From the NCBI GenBank assembly GCA_963840435.1, contig CAWIYY010000010.1, positions 620,001-684,000 of the forward strand: 64,000 bases of DNA. The letters run 5' to 3'. Position numbers and translations under genes: made by a program. Below, piece after piece: positions 32,144 through 41,229 of the stretch (the first letter of the stretch is position 1; each line of letters starts with the position of its first letter). This DNA is from Bog-473 sp963840435. GTDB taxonomy: Bacteria > Actinomycetota > Acidimicrobiia > Acidimicrobiales > RAAP-2. The notes under the pieces are model-generated. The model was not told the DNA's origin. It saw nothing but the letters and a program-made list of their open reading frames with translations, and searched no databases.

Positions 32144-33826
32144 CTGAGCAGCACCACTCCCGACTCCCTCGTCTCCTTCGTCCTGAACGGGCGCGAGGTC
32201 GCCGTCGCCGACGGCGTCTCGCTCCTCGACGCGCTGCGCGAGGACCTGGGCTGCCGCTCGGTCAAGGACGGCTGCAGCCCGCAAGGTCAGTGTGGGTGTT
32301 GCACCGTATGGGTCGACGGGCTCCCCCGGGTGGCCTGCGTGACCCCGGTGCGCCGGGTGGCCGGGCGGCGGGTCACCACGATGGAGGGGATGCCCGCGGC
32401 ACAGCGGGAGCGCTGGGCCAACGCCTTCGTGGCCACGGGGGCCAGCCAGTGCGGTTTCTGCACGCCGGGCATCGTGCTGCGGCTGGCCGCGCTCGAGGCG
32501 GTCGGCCCCGGTCGGGCGCCGTCGCGACGCGACGTGGAAGGCGCGCTGCGGGCCCACCTGTGTCGCTGCACGGGCTGGCAGTCGATCCTCGAAGCGGCCG
32601 ATCTGGTCCTCGGCCCGGCCCCCGGGTCCAAGGCGGCGCCCGGCCCGGCCCGTGATCCGCTGTTGGCATCGTGGCGGGCCCAGATCGAAGGGCCTGCATT
32701 CCAACACTCGGGCGCCGATGTCGTGCTGGGCGGCGGCGGGTTCGCCGACGACGCCGCGCCGCGTGAAGCCTCGGTCCAGCTGGGCGCCGACGCCCCGCTC
32801 GCCCCGGACCACCGCGCCGCCCGGGCCGGCGGCGGGCGGGTGCAGGGTCGCAACAGCACGGTGCCGCTGACCGCCCCGGTGGCACTGCCCCACGGCAGCT
32901 GGGCCCTCACGTTGCAAACGACCTGGGTGGAACCGGCCTACGTGGAGCCCGACGCCAGCTGGTGTCGCCCCGGTGGCCTCCCGGCCTCGCCGCTGGCCAA
33001 CGGGGGCGCCTTCGGCGGCAAGCGCCACAGCCCGGTGCCCGGGCGCGCCCGGGCCTGGGCGGAGGAGACCGGTGCCCCGGCCCGCGTGCTGTGGCGCCGC
33101 GAGGACGTGGTGCGTCGGGGCCCCAAGCGGCCCCCGCTGGCCGTGGCCCTGCGCCCGGACGGCACCGGCGTCGTGCGGGTCGGGCGCAGCCCGGGATCGG
33201 CCGACCTGGCGCCGGCCCTCGAGCGGGTGGGCGCGCTGTGTCCCGGGGTGGAGGTCGAGGTGGTCGAGGTGTCCGGGCCGCCGGTCTCGCCCGAGCTGCG
33301 CGGCGCGGTGTGGGCCGAGGTGCGGGCGGCCCTCTTGGCGTTGGAGACGGCGCGCGGACCTGCGGTCGAGGGGACCGGACGGGCGGAGGTGACCCTGCCC
33401 GGTCGCGGCCGGGCCCGGGTCGAGGTGCGGGAGGGGGACGGCGGGCGCGGGCAGGTCGACGTCGAGGTGTGGGCGGGCGAGGTCCTGTGTGCGGTGACGC
33501 TGCGCTCTTACGTGCTGGGGGCGGTGCACCAGGCGCTCGGGCTGGTCTGGAGCGAGGGCATCGCAGTGGACGAGGCCGGAGAACCGGTGGACCTGACCAT
33601 CCGCTCCTTCGGGATCCTGGCCGCCAAGGATATGCCCGAGGTCAGCGTCACTCTCCACCAGCAGGACCGGTGGCCGGTGAACGGCTCGGACGCCGTGTTC
33701 GTGGCCACGTTGGCCGCGGCGTGGGTGGCCGAGGGACGGCCGCCGGGCTGGCCCACCCGCCGGGCGGCCGTGCGGGCTCCCCTGCGTGACGTGCCAGCAT
33801 CGTCGGGAGGAGAGGAGTCGTCATGA
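32144..33826 (+). CDS. [2Fe-2S] protein fused to a reduced molybdopterin-hydroxylase-like region
   Basis: The first ~155 residues match the small subunit of xanthine/CO dehydrogenase-type enzymes. A plant-type [2Fe-2S] domain (KDGCSPQGQCGCCTVWVDG) and a second [2Fe-2S] domain (SQCGFCTPGIVLRL and HLCRCTGW) are both complete. The remaining ~390 residues resemble only fragments of the molybdopterin subunit, including NGGAFGGKRHS, and are far shorter than the usual ~770 residues. No ATG, GTG or TTG lies in frame before the first [2Fe-2S] domain. CTG 32144 is given as a provisional start; the first standard codon, GTG 32330, would remove that domain. The stop overlaps the RidA start (ATGA). Confidence 0.65.
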   Translation: MSSTTPDSLVSFVLNGREVAVADGVSLLDALREDLGCRSVKDGCSPQGQCGCCTVWVDGLPRVACVTPVRRVAGRRVTTMEGMPAAQRERWANAFVATGASQCGFCTPGIVLRLAALEAVGPGRAPSRRDVEGALRAHLCRCTGWQSILEAADLVLGPAPGSKAAPGPARDPLLASWRAQIEGPAFQHSGADVVLGGGGFADDAAPREASVQLGADAPLAPDHRAARAGGGRVQGRNSTVPLTAPVALPHGSWALTLQTTWVEPAYVEPDASWCRPGGLPASPLANGGAFGGKRHSPVPGRARAWAEETGAPARVLWRREDVVRRGPKRPPLAVALRPDGTGVVRVGRSPGSADLAPALERVGALCPGVEVEVVEVSGPPVSPELRGAVWAEVRAALLALETARGPAVEGTGRAEVTLPGRGRARVEVREGDGGRGQVDVEVWAGEVLCAVTLRSYVLGAVHQALGLVWSEGIAVDEAGEPVDLTIRSFGILAAKDMPEVSVTLHQQDRWPVNGSDAVFVATLAAAWVAEGRPPGWPTRRAAVRAPLRDVPASSGGEESS

Positions 33827-34191
33827 GCCCACCCATCGGTCCCTATGCCCCCGTCCGCCGGGTGGGCGACTGGGTCATCACATCGGGACAGGTCGGGATG
33901 GCCACCGACGAGGACGGCCGGGCCGCCCTGGTCCCGGGCGGGACGCTGGCCGAGCTGCGCCAGGCGCTCCAGAACGTGACTCAGGTCCTGGGCGCCGAGG
34001 GGGCCGCCCTGTCCGACGTGGTCAAGACGACGCTCTACCTGATCGACATGGGGGAGTTCGCCGCGGTGAACGAGGTCTGGGTGGAGTACTTCACCGAGAA
34101 CCGACCGACCCGTTCGGCCGTCGCCGTGGCCGCGTTGCCGGTCGGCGCGCGAGTCGAAGTCGAGGCCTGGGCCTACGCCCCGCTGGGCTGA
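33823..34191 (+). CDS. RidA (YjgF/YER057c/UK114) family protein
   Basis: This 122-residue protein is an imine/enamine deaminase-like member of the family. Typical elements are IGPYAPVRRVGDWVITSGQVG, LRQALQNVTQVLGAEGA and RPTRSAVAVAALPVGARVEVEA, with the conserved Arg of the active site. It likely removes reactive enamines from PLP-dependent enzymes. ATG 33823 overlaps the upstream stop by 4 nt. Its 3' end overlaps the convergent regulator gene by 19 nt. Confidence 0.92.
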   Translation: MSPPIGPYAPVRRVGDWVITSGQVGMATDEDGRAALVPGGTLAELRQALQNVTQVLGAEGAALSDVVKTTLYLIDMGEFAAVNEVWVEYFTENRPTRSAVAVAALPVGARVEVEAWAYAPLG

Positions 34192-34964
34192 GCCGCCGCC
34201 GGTGCGGACGGCGCCGGTTCGGACTGGGCCGGTTCGGACTGGGCCGCGGCCGCGCCGTTGCGCTGGGCCGCGGCGCCCGGGTGCCAGGCCACCTGACCGA
34301 AGCGGTAGCCGACCGAGCGCACCGTCTGGATCAGGTGGGCGTGCTCCTCACCGAGCTTGGCCCGCAGCCGGCGGATGTGGACGTCGACGGTGCGGGCGCC
34401 GCCGTAGTACTCGTACCCCCAGACGCGGCTGAGCAAGGTCTCGCGCGTGAAGACCTTGGCCGGATGTCCGGCCAGGAAGCGCAGGAGCTCGTACTCCATG
34501 TAGGTGAGGTCGAGCACGCGCCCGGCCACTGCGGCCTGGTAGGTCTCGAGGTTGAGCATCAGCGGCCCGTACTCGATGATGTCGGGACGCATGCTCTGGC
34601 CCGTCCGCCAGAAGAGGTGCCCGAGGCGCGCCACCAGCTCCTCGGGCCGGGCCGGCAGGACGCAGAAGTCGTCGTAGAGGTCGTCGCGCAACAGGAGCTC
34701 GCCCACCTGCTCCTGGGCGATGCAGAGGAGGAGCGGGGTGAGGGGTACCTCGCGCAGGCGCAGGTGCCGGCAGAAGGCCACGGCCGCCGTCATGTCGCTG
34801 CCCGCCACGATGAGGGCACCGGAATAGCCCTCGGTCCGGCCGTCGACCCCGGCCGTCGCCACCTCGTCGGGACCGCTCACACCCTGATGGCCCAAGCCCG
34901 CGCTCTGCAGAGCGAGGGTCACCTCGGCGGGCAGGTCGGCGGGGAAGCAGAGGAGCGGATCCAT
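34173..34964 (-). CDS. OmpR-type winged-helix regulator with atypical receiver (GlnR-like candidate)
   Basis: The C-terminal ~100 residues are a Trans_reg_C winged helix (LDLTYMEYELLRFLAGHP, then RVWGYEYYGGARTVDVHIRRLRAKLG and VGYRF). The N-terminal receiver-like domain lacks an Asp at the phosphorylation position (SGALIVAGSDM), so it is probably not phosphorylated. It follows glnA by 11 bp on the same strand. GlnR of actinomycetes is also an orphan OmpR-type regulator with an atypical receiver that controls nitrogen genes, so GlnR-like function is a reasonable guess. The Ala/Pro/Ser-rich C-terminus is extra. ATG 34964 is used. Confidence 0.82.
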   Translation of the reverse strand: MDPLLCFPADLPAEVTLALQSAGLGHQGVSGPDEVATAGVDGRTEGYSGALIVAGSDMTAAVAFCRHLRLREVPLTPLLLCIAQEQVGELLLRDDLYDDFCVLPARPEELVARLGHLFWRTGQSMRPDIIEYGPLMLNLETYQAAVAGRVLDLTYMEYELLRFLAGHPAKVFTRETLLSRVWGYEYYGGARTVDVHIRRLRAKLGEEHAHLIQTVRSVGYRFGQVAWHPGAAAQRNGAAAAQSEPAQSEPAPSAPAAAQPSGA

Positions 34965-34975
34965 CGGCAGCGGGA

Positions 34976-36310
34976 CTAGAGCAGGGGCAGGTAGCGATCG
35001 AGCTCGAACTGGGTCACTTCGGCCTGGTAGGCCTCCCACTCCTCGCGCTTGTTGCGGATGAACCACTCGAAGACGTGGTCACCCAGCGTCTCGGCGAGGA
35101 GCTCGGAGCCCTCCATTTCGTTGACGGCGTCGTGCAGGCTGGACGGCAGCCGCTCGATGCCCTTCTTGGCCAGTTCCTTGGGGGTCAGGGTGAACAGGTT
35201 GTCGTCCGCCTCCGGGGGCAGCGGGTAGTCCTCGGTCAAGCCGCGCAGCCCGGCGGCCAGGATCACGGCGAAGGTCAGGTACGGGTTGCACGCGCTGTCG
35301 GGGGCCCGGTACTCCAGGCGGGTCGAGTCGGGCTTGCCCATTTTGACGACGGGGACGCGGACCAGGGCGGAGCGGTTGTTGCGGGCCCAGCTCACGTGCA
35401 CCGGCGCCTCGTAGCCCCCGATGAGACGCTTGTACGAGTTGACCCACTGGTTGGTGACGGCGGTGATCTCGCGGGCGTGATGGAGCAGCCCGGCGATGAA
35501 GCGCCGGGCCACCTCGGAGAGCCCGTAGCGGTCGTTCTCGTCGACGAACGCGTTGCGCTCACCCTCCCACAACGAGATGTGAGTGTGCATCCCCGATCCC
35601 TGCACCCCGCCCAGGGGCTTGGGCATGAACGAGGCGAACACCCCTTCCTGGCGCGCCATCTCCTTGATCACCATGCGCGTCGTCATGACGGTGTCGGCCA
35701 TGGTCAGCGCGTCGGTGTAGCGCAGGTCGATCTCGTGCTGGCTGCGCGCGTCCTCGTGTTGGGTGTGCTCGACCGGGATGCCCATCTCCTCGAGCATCAG
35801 GACCGAGCGCCGGCGCAGGTCGCTCGTCAGGTCGGCCACAGAAAGGTCGAAGTAGGACCCCGAGTCGAGGACGAGGGGGCCGCGGGCGGGGTCGGCGTCG
35901 GCGAAGTAGAAGAACTCGACCTCGGGGGAGGCGAAGAACGTGTAACCGGCCGCCCGGGCCCGCTCGAGCGTGCGCCGCAGGGCGTGCCGGGGGTCGCCCT
36001 CGAACGGGGTCCCGTCGAGGTTGGCGATGTCGCAGAAGACGCGGGCCACCTGGGCGTCGTCGTGGTGCCAGGGCAGCAGCTGAAAGGTCTTGGGGTCGGG
36101 GCGGGCGAGCACGTCGGCCTCTTGGACCCGGCTGAAGCCGTCGATGGCCGAGCCGTCGAAGGTCATCCCTTCGTCGAGGGCGTTCTCGAGCTCGGCCGAG
36201 GTGATGTTGACTCCCTTGGGGGTCCCCAGCACATCGGTGAACCACAACTGGACGAAACGGATGCCCCGCTCCTCGACGGTCCGGAGCACGTAGTCGCGCT
36301 GGCTTTGCAC
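34976..36310 (-). CDS. glnA: Glutamine synthetase, type I (alpha-like, no adenylylation site)
   Basis: This 444-residue enzyme makes glutamine from glutamate, ammonia and ATP. The N-terminal beta-grasp has VQLWFTDVLGTPKGVNI and DGSAIDGF; the catalytic domain has PEVEFFYF, GSGMHTHISLW, VNSYKRLIGGYEAPV and EYRAPDSACNPYL. The Tyr-containing NLYDLPP adenylylation motif is absent; the region reads KELAKKGIERLPSS, which suggests the GSI-alpha, feedback-regulated type. GTG 36310 is the start; a much longer open frame upstream is antisense to nadE. It is followed by a candidate nitrogen regulator and divergent from glutamine-using NAD synthetase. Confidence 0.95.
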   Translation of the reverse strand: MQSQRDYVLRTVEERGIRFVQLWFTDVLGTPKGVNITSAELENALDEGMTFDGSAIDGFSRVQEADVLARPDPKTFQLLPWHHDDAQVARVFCDIANLDGTPFEGDPRHALRRTLERARAAGYTFFASPEVEFFYFADADPARGPLVLDSGSYFDLSVADLTSDLRRRSVLMLEEMGIPVEHTQHEDARSQHEIDLRYTDALTMADTVMTTRMVIKEMARQEGVFASFMPKPLGGVQGSGMHTHISLWEGERNAFVDENDRYGLSEVARRFIAGLLHHAREITAVTNQWVNSYKRLIGGYEAPVHVSWARNNRSALVRVPVVKMGKPDSTRLEYRAPDSACNPYLTFAVILAAGLRGLTEDYPLPPEADDNLFTLTPKELAKKGIERLPSSLHDAVNEMEGSELLAETLGDHVFEWFIRNKREEWEAYQAEVTQFELDRYLPLL

Positions 36311-36430
36311 CGCACAAGCTTCGCATGCCGCCGCACCCCTCCTTTTCCGGGCGGACCTGGGAACCGGCGGGTGCCACCGCGAGCAGGGCGAACCACCGGG
36401 GCCGGCGGAGGGTCCCGGTAATGTGGATGG

Positions 36431-38170
36431 ATGCCGCACCTGCGCCTGGCCGCCGCGCAGCTCAACACCGTCGTGGGCGACCTGGCGGGGAACGTGGAGC
36501 GGGTGCTCGACGCCCTCGCGGCCGCCGAGGCGGCCGGGGCAGACCTCTGCGTGGTGCCCGAGCTCGCCATCCCCGGGTACCCGCCCGAGGACCTCCTCCT
36601 CAAACCGGGCTTCGTGGCCGACAACGTGGCCGCCCTGGAAAAGGTGGCGGCGGCGACGGGCGACTGCGCCATCGTGGTCGGTTTCGTGGCGGCCGCACCC
36701 GGCGGGCAGGGACTGGCCAACGCGGCGGCCGTCTGCGCCCGGGGCCGGGTGGCCGGCGTCTACCGCAAGCAGTGCCTTCCCAACTACGGCGTGTTCGACG
36801 AGCAGCGCTACTTCGAGGCCGGGACCGAGCCCCCGACGCTCTTCCGCGTGGCCGGAGCCTGGGTGGGCGTGTCGATCTGCGAGGACGTGTGGTTCGAGGG
36901 CGGGCCGGTGGCCCATGCCGGCCGGGCCGGCGCCGACGTCGTGGTGAACCTCAACGCCTCGCCCTACAACCGGGGCCGGCGCCGCGAACGCCTGGCCATG
37001 CTCGAGGACCGGGTGGCCGAGGCCGGCTGCGCCATCGCCTACGTGAACCAAGTCGGCGGCCAGGACGAGCTCGTCTTCGACGGCGACTCGCTGATCATGG
37101 GGGCCGACGGCACCCTGCTCGCCTCGGGCGCGCAGTTCGCCACCGACTTCGTCGTCGTCGACCTGCCGCTCGGACCGCACCGCACCCAGAGCGTGACCGG
37201 GCTCCTCCCCCGCGTGCAGGTCACCGACGAGCGCGACGGCGAGCGACCGGCCCTGGCGCCACGGCCCGTGCGCCCGGCGTTGAGCGATCAGGCCGAGGTC
37301 TACGCCGCGCTCGTGCTGGGCACCCACGACTACCTGTCGAAGAACGGCTTCGCCGAGGCGGTGATCGGCCTGTCGGGTGGGATCGACTCCTCGCTGGTGG
37401 CCACCGTGGCAGTGGACGCCCTGGGCCCGGCCCGGGTGCACGGCATCGCCATGCCCTCGCGCTACTCGAGCGACGGGTCGCGCCAGGACGCCGAGGGACT
37501 GGCCGAACGGCTCGGCATCGATCTGCGGGTGGTGCCGATCGAAGAGGCGCACGTGGCGTTCTCCTCCATGCTGGCGCCGGTGCTCGGGCGCGAGCCCTAC
37601 GGGCTCACCGACGAGAACCTCCAGTCGCGCCTGCGCGGGGTGCTCCTGATGGCCGTGTCGAACGCCAAAGGGTGGATCGTGCTCACCACGGGCAACAAGA
37701 GCGAGATGGCGACCGGCTACTCGACGCTCTACGGCGACTCCGCCGGCGGGTTCGCGGTGATCAAAGACGTGCCCAAGACGCTGGTCTACGAGCTGTGCCG
37801 CTACCGCAACACACAAGCCGTGCTCGAGGGTCTGCCCGGACCCATCCCCGACAGCGTGCTGGACAAGCCGCCGTCGGCCGAGCTGCGGCCCGACCAGCGC
37901 GACGACCAGTCGCTGCCCCCCTACGAGGAGCTCGACCCGGTGCTGGCGGGCTACGTCGAGCGCGACCGCACGGCGGCCGAGCTGGTGGCCGAGGGCTTCG
38001 ATCCGACCGTGGTCGACCAGGTGGTGCGCCTGGTCGACGGGGCCGAGTACAAGCGCCGCCAGAACCCGCCGGGCGTGCGCATCACCACGAAGGCCTTCGG
38101 CAAGGATCGCCGGATGCCGATCACGAACCGCTACCGCTCCTCGGCGCTCGAGGAGTCGGGTGGCGGCTGA
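36431..38170 (+). CDS. nadE: Glutamine-dependent NAD+ synthetase
   Basis: The 579-residue enzyme converts deamido-NAD to NAD using glutamine and ATP. The N-terminal nitrilase-type glutaminase has its triad: Glu in VPELAIPGYPP, Lys in YRKQCLPNYGVFDE and Cys in SICEDVWF. The C-terminal synthetase has the PP-loop LSGGIDSSL, TTGNKSEMATGY and KRRQNPPG. Length is normal for two-domain bacterial enzymes. ATG 36431 is used. It is divergent from glnA, which supplies its glutamine. Confidence 0.96.
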   Translation: MPHLRLAAAQLNTVVGDLAGNVERVLDALAAAEAAGADLCVVPELAIPGYPPEDLLLKPGFVADNVAALEKVAAATGDCAIVVGFVAAAPGGQGLANAAAVCARGRVAGVYRKQCLPNYGVFDEQRYFEAGTEPPTLFRVAGAWVGVSICEDVWFEGGPVAHAGRAGADVVVNLNASPYNRGRRRERLAMLEDRVAEAGCAIAYVNQVGGQDELVFDGDSLIMGADGTLLASGAQFATDFVVVDLPLGPHRTQSVTGLLPRVQVTDERDGERPALAPRPVRPALSDQAEVYAALVLGTHDYLSKNGFAEAVIGLSGGIDSSLVATVAVDALGPARVHGIAMPSRYSSDGSRQDAEGLAERLGIDLRVVPIEEAHVAFSSMLAPVLGREPYGLTDENLQSRLRGVLLMAVSNAKGWIVLTTGNKSEMATGYSTLYGDSAGGFAVIKDVPKTLVYELCRYRNTQAVLEGLPGPIPDSVLDKPPSAELRPDQRDDQSLPPYEELDPVLAGYVERDRTAAELVAEGFDPTVVDQVVRLVDGAEYKRRQNPPGVRITTKAFGKDRRMPITNRYRSSALEESGGG

Positions 38171-38741
38171 GGACGGGTCCGCGGGCTGGCGCGGGATCGA
38201 CGCGCTGGGCGCGCTGGTCGGGCACTACGGCTGGCTCGAGTGGCGCATCTTCGAGCTGAGCGGCGCCTGGGCGGCCCGGCCCGGCACCGAGGCCGAGGTG
38301 GCGGTCTGGTCCGCCGCCGTGGCCCGCCGCCACGGGGACCTGGCCCTGCGCTGGGCCGGGCGGCTGCCCGTGCGGGCCGGGGTCGACGCCGGCGCGCTGG
38401 TCCGGGCTCCGTCGGCCGAGTTGGCGGACGTCTTCGAACGGCTGGCTGTCCTGGCCGATGCCGGGTCGGGGGTGGCCCTGCTCGTCTCCACCGTGTTGCC
38501 CTGGCTGGGTGGGCTCTACCTGGCCCACCTCGAGACCGCTTCGCCGGTGAGCGAGGCCCCGGTGGCCGAGGTCCTGATGGAAGCCGCCTGCACCGCGCGG
38601 GGGGAGGCCCGGTCCGGAAGGTCCCTCAGGCGAAATCTTGGTGACGAAACCGGGGGTGGCGTCCCGGGCGGCGATTTGGCGACGGTATTCGAACGAGTCT
38701 GCGACAACATTCGCGTTTTCCCTGCTGCCCGAGCATCTTGA
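38160..38741 (+). CDS. Uncharacterised helical protein overlapping nadE
   Basis: This 193-residue protein has no family I can name. The sequence is Ala/Val/Leu-rich and probably all-helical, with segments such as GHYGWLEWRIFELSGAWA and EVAVWSAAVARRHGDLALRW that resemble ferritin-like or DinB-like bundles. There is no signal peptide; one hydrophobic stretch (GVALLVSTVLPWLGGLYLAHL) may be a buried helix. GTG 38160 overlaps the nadE 3' end by 11 nt, indicating coupled translation. The sigma factor gene follows on the same strand. Confidence 0.6.
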   Translation: MAAEDGSAGWRGIDALGALVGHYGWLEWRIFELSGAWAARPGTEAEVAVWSAAVARRHGDLALRWAGRLPVRAGVDAGALVRAPSAELADVFERLAVLADAGSGVALLVSTVLPWLGGLYLAHLETASPVSEAPVAEVLMEAACTARGEARSGRSLRRNLGDETGGGVPGGDLATVFERVCDNIRVFPAARAS

Positions 38742-38866
38742 CAGCTCCATTACACTGTCTCCGCAGCCGAGAAACGCCAGGAACGGGCGCCTGCTGCCTT
38801 AAACGAGCGCGAACACGGCCGGCGAATTCCCACGCCTTGGCCCTTTTGGAAGGATAGAGGCCCAAC

Positions 38867-39805
38867 TTGGCGAAGGAACGAATCGAGCGGGACGACGAAG
38901 ACCTCGTCCGCCTCTACCTGACGGACATCGGTCAGTACCCCCTGCTGACCAAGGACGACGAGGTCCGCCTGGCCCAGGCCATCGAGGCGGGTCGGGCCGC
39001 CGAGGGTGAGGTGGCCAAGGCGCCCAAGGGTCTGACCACCGCCAAGAAGCGCGAGTTGCGCCGGGCCGTCATGGAGGGCGAGCAGGCCCAGCAGACGTTC
39101 GTGCAGTCGAACCTCCGCCTGGTCGTGTCGATCGCCAAGAAGTACCAGGCCTCCGGCCTGCCCCTGCTCGACCTGATCCAAGAGGGCAACCTCGGCCTGA
39201 TGCACGCCGTCGAGAAGTTCGACTGGCGCAAGGGCTTCAAGTTCTCCACGTACGCCACCTGGTGGATTCGCCAGGCCATCACCCGTGGCATCGCCAACAC
39301 CGGGCGCACCATCCGACTGCCCGTCCACGCCGGGGACACCCTGGCCCGGGTGCAGAAGGCGCAGGCCCGCCTCGAGCTCAAGCTGGGCCGCCCGGCCACG
39401 CTGGCCGAGCTCGGCATCGAGGTCGAGATGCCCGAGGACAAGCTGGTCGAGGCCCTGCGCTTCCGAGCCGAGCCGCTCTCGCTCTCCGAGCCCCTCCGCG
39501 AGGACGGGGACGCCGAGCTGGGCGACGTGGTCGAGGACCGCTCCGCCGAATCGCCCTTCGAGGTGGCGGCGGTCTCCCTGCTGCCCGACGAGATCGGCCG
39601 GTTGCTCTCACCGCTCGACGAGCGCGAGCGCGAGATCCTGCGCCTGCGCTTCGGGCTGGACCGCGGTGAGCCCCGGACGCTCGAGGAAGTGGGCGAGCAT
39701 TTCAACCTGACCCGCGAGCGCATCCGTCAGATCGAAGCGCGGGCGATGTCCAAGCTGCGCCACCCGTCCTCCGACACCGGGGCCCGGGACCTGCTCACGG
39801 TCTGA
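38867..39805 (+). CDS. RNA polymerase sigma-70 family factor (primary-type, RpoD/SigB-like)
   Basis: This 312-residue sigma factor has region 1.2 (DLVRLYLTDIGQYPLLT), region 2 (NLRLVVSIAKKY, LIQEGNLGLMHAVEKFDWRKG, FSTYATWWIRQAI), region 3 and region 4 (LEEVGEHFNLTRERIRQIEARAM). Region 1.1 is missing, which suggests a group 2 factor like SigB/HrdD, although short primary factors exist. The start is TTG 38867, with GAGGC about 9 nt upstream. An IS110 element is inserted just downstream of its 3' end, between it and its former neighbours. Confidence 0.93.
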   Translation: MAKERIERDDEDLVRLYLTDIGQYPLLTKDDEVRLAQAIEAGRAAEGEVAKAPKGLTTAKKRELRRAVMEGEQAQQTFVQSNLRLVVSIAKKYQASGLPLLDLIQEGNLGLMHAVEKFDWRKGFKFSTYATWWIRQAITRGIANTGRTIRLPVHAGDTLARVQKAQARLELKLGRPATLAELGIEVEMPEDKLVEALRFRAEPLSLSEPLREDGDAELGDVVEDRSAESPFEVAAVSLLPDEIGRLLSPLDEREREILRLRFGLDRGEPRTLEEVGEHFNLTRERIRQIEARAMSKLRHPSSDTGARDLLTV

Positions 39806-39865
39806 GCGTTTCCCGCACGGTGGGCGGCCCGTTCAGCACGCCCGCAGCACCCGTCTGATATCCCA

Positions 39866-41229
39866 TGGCCCTAAGAAGTCAAGCGGCCTGCGCAGAATCC
39901 ACGGGCCAGGCGACCATCTCGTCATAGAGGATCCCTCTCTCCAAGCAGACATGGAGGATGCCGACCAAGCGGTTGGCGAGTTGCCTGAGGGCCTGACGAT
40001 GGGTCTTGTTCCTGTCTCGCAGCTGGTCGTAGTAGCTCCGAGCTCCCGGTGAGTGGGTCAGCGCGCAGAAGGCCCACTGGTCGCAAGCGTCGCCGATGCG
40101 TTTGTTGCGGGCGAAGCGGGCCAGGACGACGTGGCTGTGACCTGAGGCTTTGGTCACGGGCGACGTGCCGGCGTAGTTCTTGCGAGACTTGGGATCTGAG
40201 AACCGAGTCCGGTCATCACCGAACTCACCCAGCACCCGGGCACCGAGGACCGTCCCTAGTCCTGGCAGGGAGAGGACGACCTTGGCGTCCGGGTGCTGCT
40301 CAAAATGCTCAGACAGCGCTATCTCGAGCTCGGCGACCTGGGTGTTGAACGAGATAACGAGGGCGACGGCCGAGCGCGTGATGAGCCCGTGGGCCTTGGC
40401 GATCACCTCGGGCGCCTTGAGTTGCTCCGCCCGCAGCGCTTCTTGGATTTCCTCCGCTCGGCGCTCGAGGTTGCGTTGGCGACCCCCACGACGCAGTGCC
40501 GAGGCGATCTTGGAGCGCGACAGATTCCGACCGAGCTCGGGCGTCGGTGCGATCTCGAGAACAGCCAGCGCATCGGTGCTGGCCAGATCGGTGCCGAAGG
40601 CAGCCAAAGCTCCGGGGTAGTACTCACGCAAGGACGAGCGCAGCGCGTTGAGCTGGCGCTGGCGGTTCCAGATCGCACTCTGATGGGCCCGGGCCAAGAG
40701 CTTCACTCCCTCGGCCAGGTCCGAGTCACCGGCGATCGGTCGGTGGTTGTGCCGGTCCGTGCGGACCAGGTCGGCCAATACCTTGGCGTCACCCGGATCG
40801 GACTTGGCGCCAGAAGTGGCGTGGCGATCCCGATAGCGAGCCGACGCCATCGGGTTGACCGCATAGACCTCGTAGCCCGCTTCGAGCAACGACCAGACCA
40901 CCAGGCCGCGGTCGATTTCGATGCCAACCACAACCGACTCGTCATCATCGGCGTGCTCGGCGATCAGTCCATGAAGATCGCCGATCCCAGCCACACTGTC
41001 GGCGATCCGTCGTTTGCCAAGCACCGTTCCGTCTTCGGCCATCACGCAGACGTCGTGATGGTCTTCGGCCCAGTCCACACCTACAAAGGGCACTACTCCT
41101 CCTCTCGCTCGTGAGCCCGAGGAGATGCGCAGCGACCTAATGATCAGTGCTCAAGGCACGACATCCCACCAGCTGTCCGTCTCCTCACCAGCCTGACGGG
41201 GCACGATCTAGGCGTAGGGCTCATGGCCC
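39866..41229 (-). mobile_element. IS110-family insertion sequence
   Basis: The element contains one DEDD transposase gene on the minus strand and non-coding ends. The 8-bp sequence CATGGCCC occurs at 39866-39873 and 41222-41229, flanking the gene, and is offered as the boundary; no terminal inverted repeats are visible, which is usual for IS110. The implied size is about 1.36 kb. The non-coding part 5' of the transposase (41094-41229, possibly to about 41291) is where IS110-group elements encode their bridge RNA. Boundaries are a proposal from the repeat alone. Confidence 0.62.
39879..41093 (-). CDS. IS110-family transposase (DEDD)
   Basis: This 404-residue recombinase has the N-terminal RuvC-like DEDD domain: Asp in VGVDWAEDHH, Glu in VVGIEIDRG and the SDPGDAK pair. 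The C-terminal Transposase_20 domain has LPGLGTVLGARVLGEFGD, FSDPKSRKNYAGTSPV and the conserved Ser region. It is intact and full length. GTG 41093 is the start. IS110 enzymes work with an element-encoded bridge RNA and cut through a Ser/DEDD mechanism. It is the only insertion sequence in the core part of the window. Confidence 0.95.
   Translation of the reverse strand: MPFVGVDWAEDHHDVCVMAEDGTVLGKRRIADSVAGIGDLHGLIAEHADDDESVVVGIEIDRGLVVWSLLEAGYEVYAVNPMASARYRDRHATSGAKSDPGDAKVLADLVRTDRHNHRPIAGDSDLAEGVKLLARAHQSAIWNRQRQLNALRSSLREYYPGALAAFGTDLASTDALAVLEIAPTPELGRNLSRSKIASALRRGGRQRNLERRAEEIQEALRAEQLKAPEVIAKAHGLITRSAVALVISFNTQVAELEIALSEHFEQHPDAKVVLSLPGLGTVLGARVLGEFGDDRTRFSDPKSRKNYAGTSPVTKASGHSHVVLARFARNKRIGDACDQWAFCALTHSPGARSYYDQLRDRNKTHRQALRQLANRLVGILHVCLERGILYDEMVAWPVDSAQAA

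Noticed and set aside
34976..37816. A 946-residue glutamine synthetase
   Set aside because: The N-terminal half is antisense to nadE and has no family similarity; the enzyme starts at GTG 36310.
38738..38756. Sigma-70 promoter before the sigma factor gene (TTGACA with TACACT)
   Set aside because: The two hexamers are only 7 bp apart, too close to act as -35 and -10.
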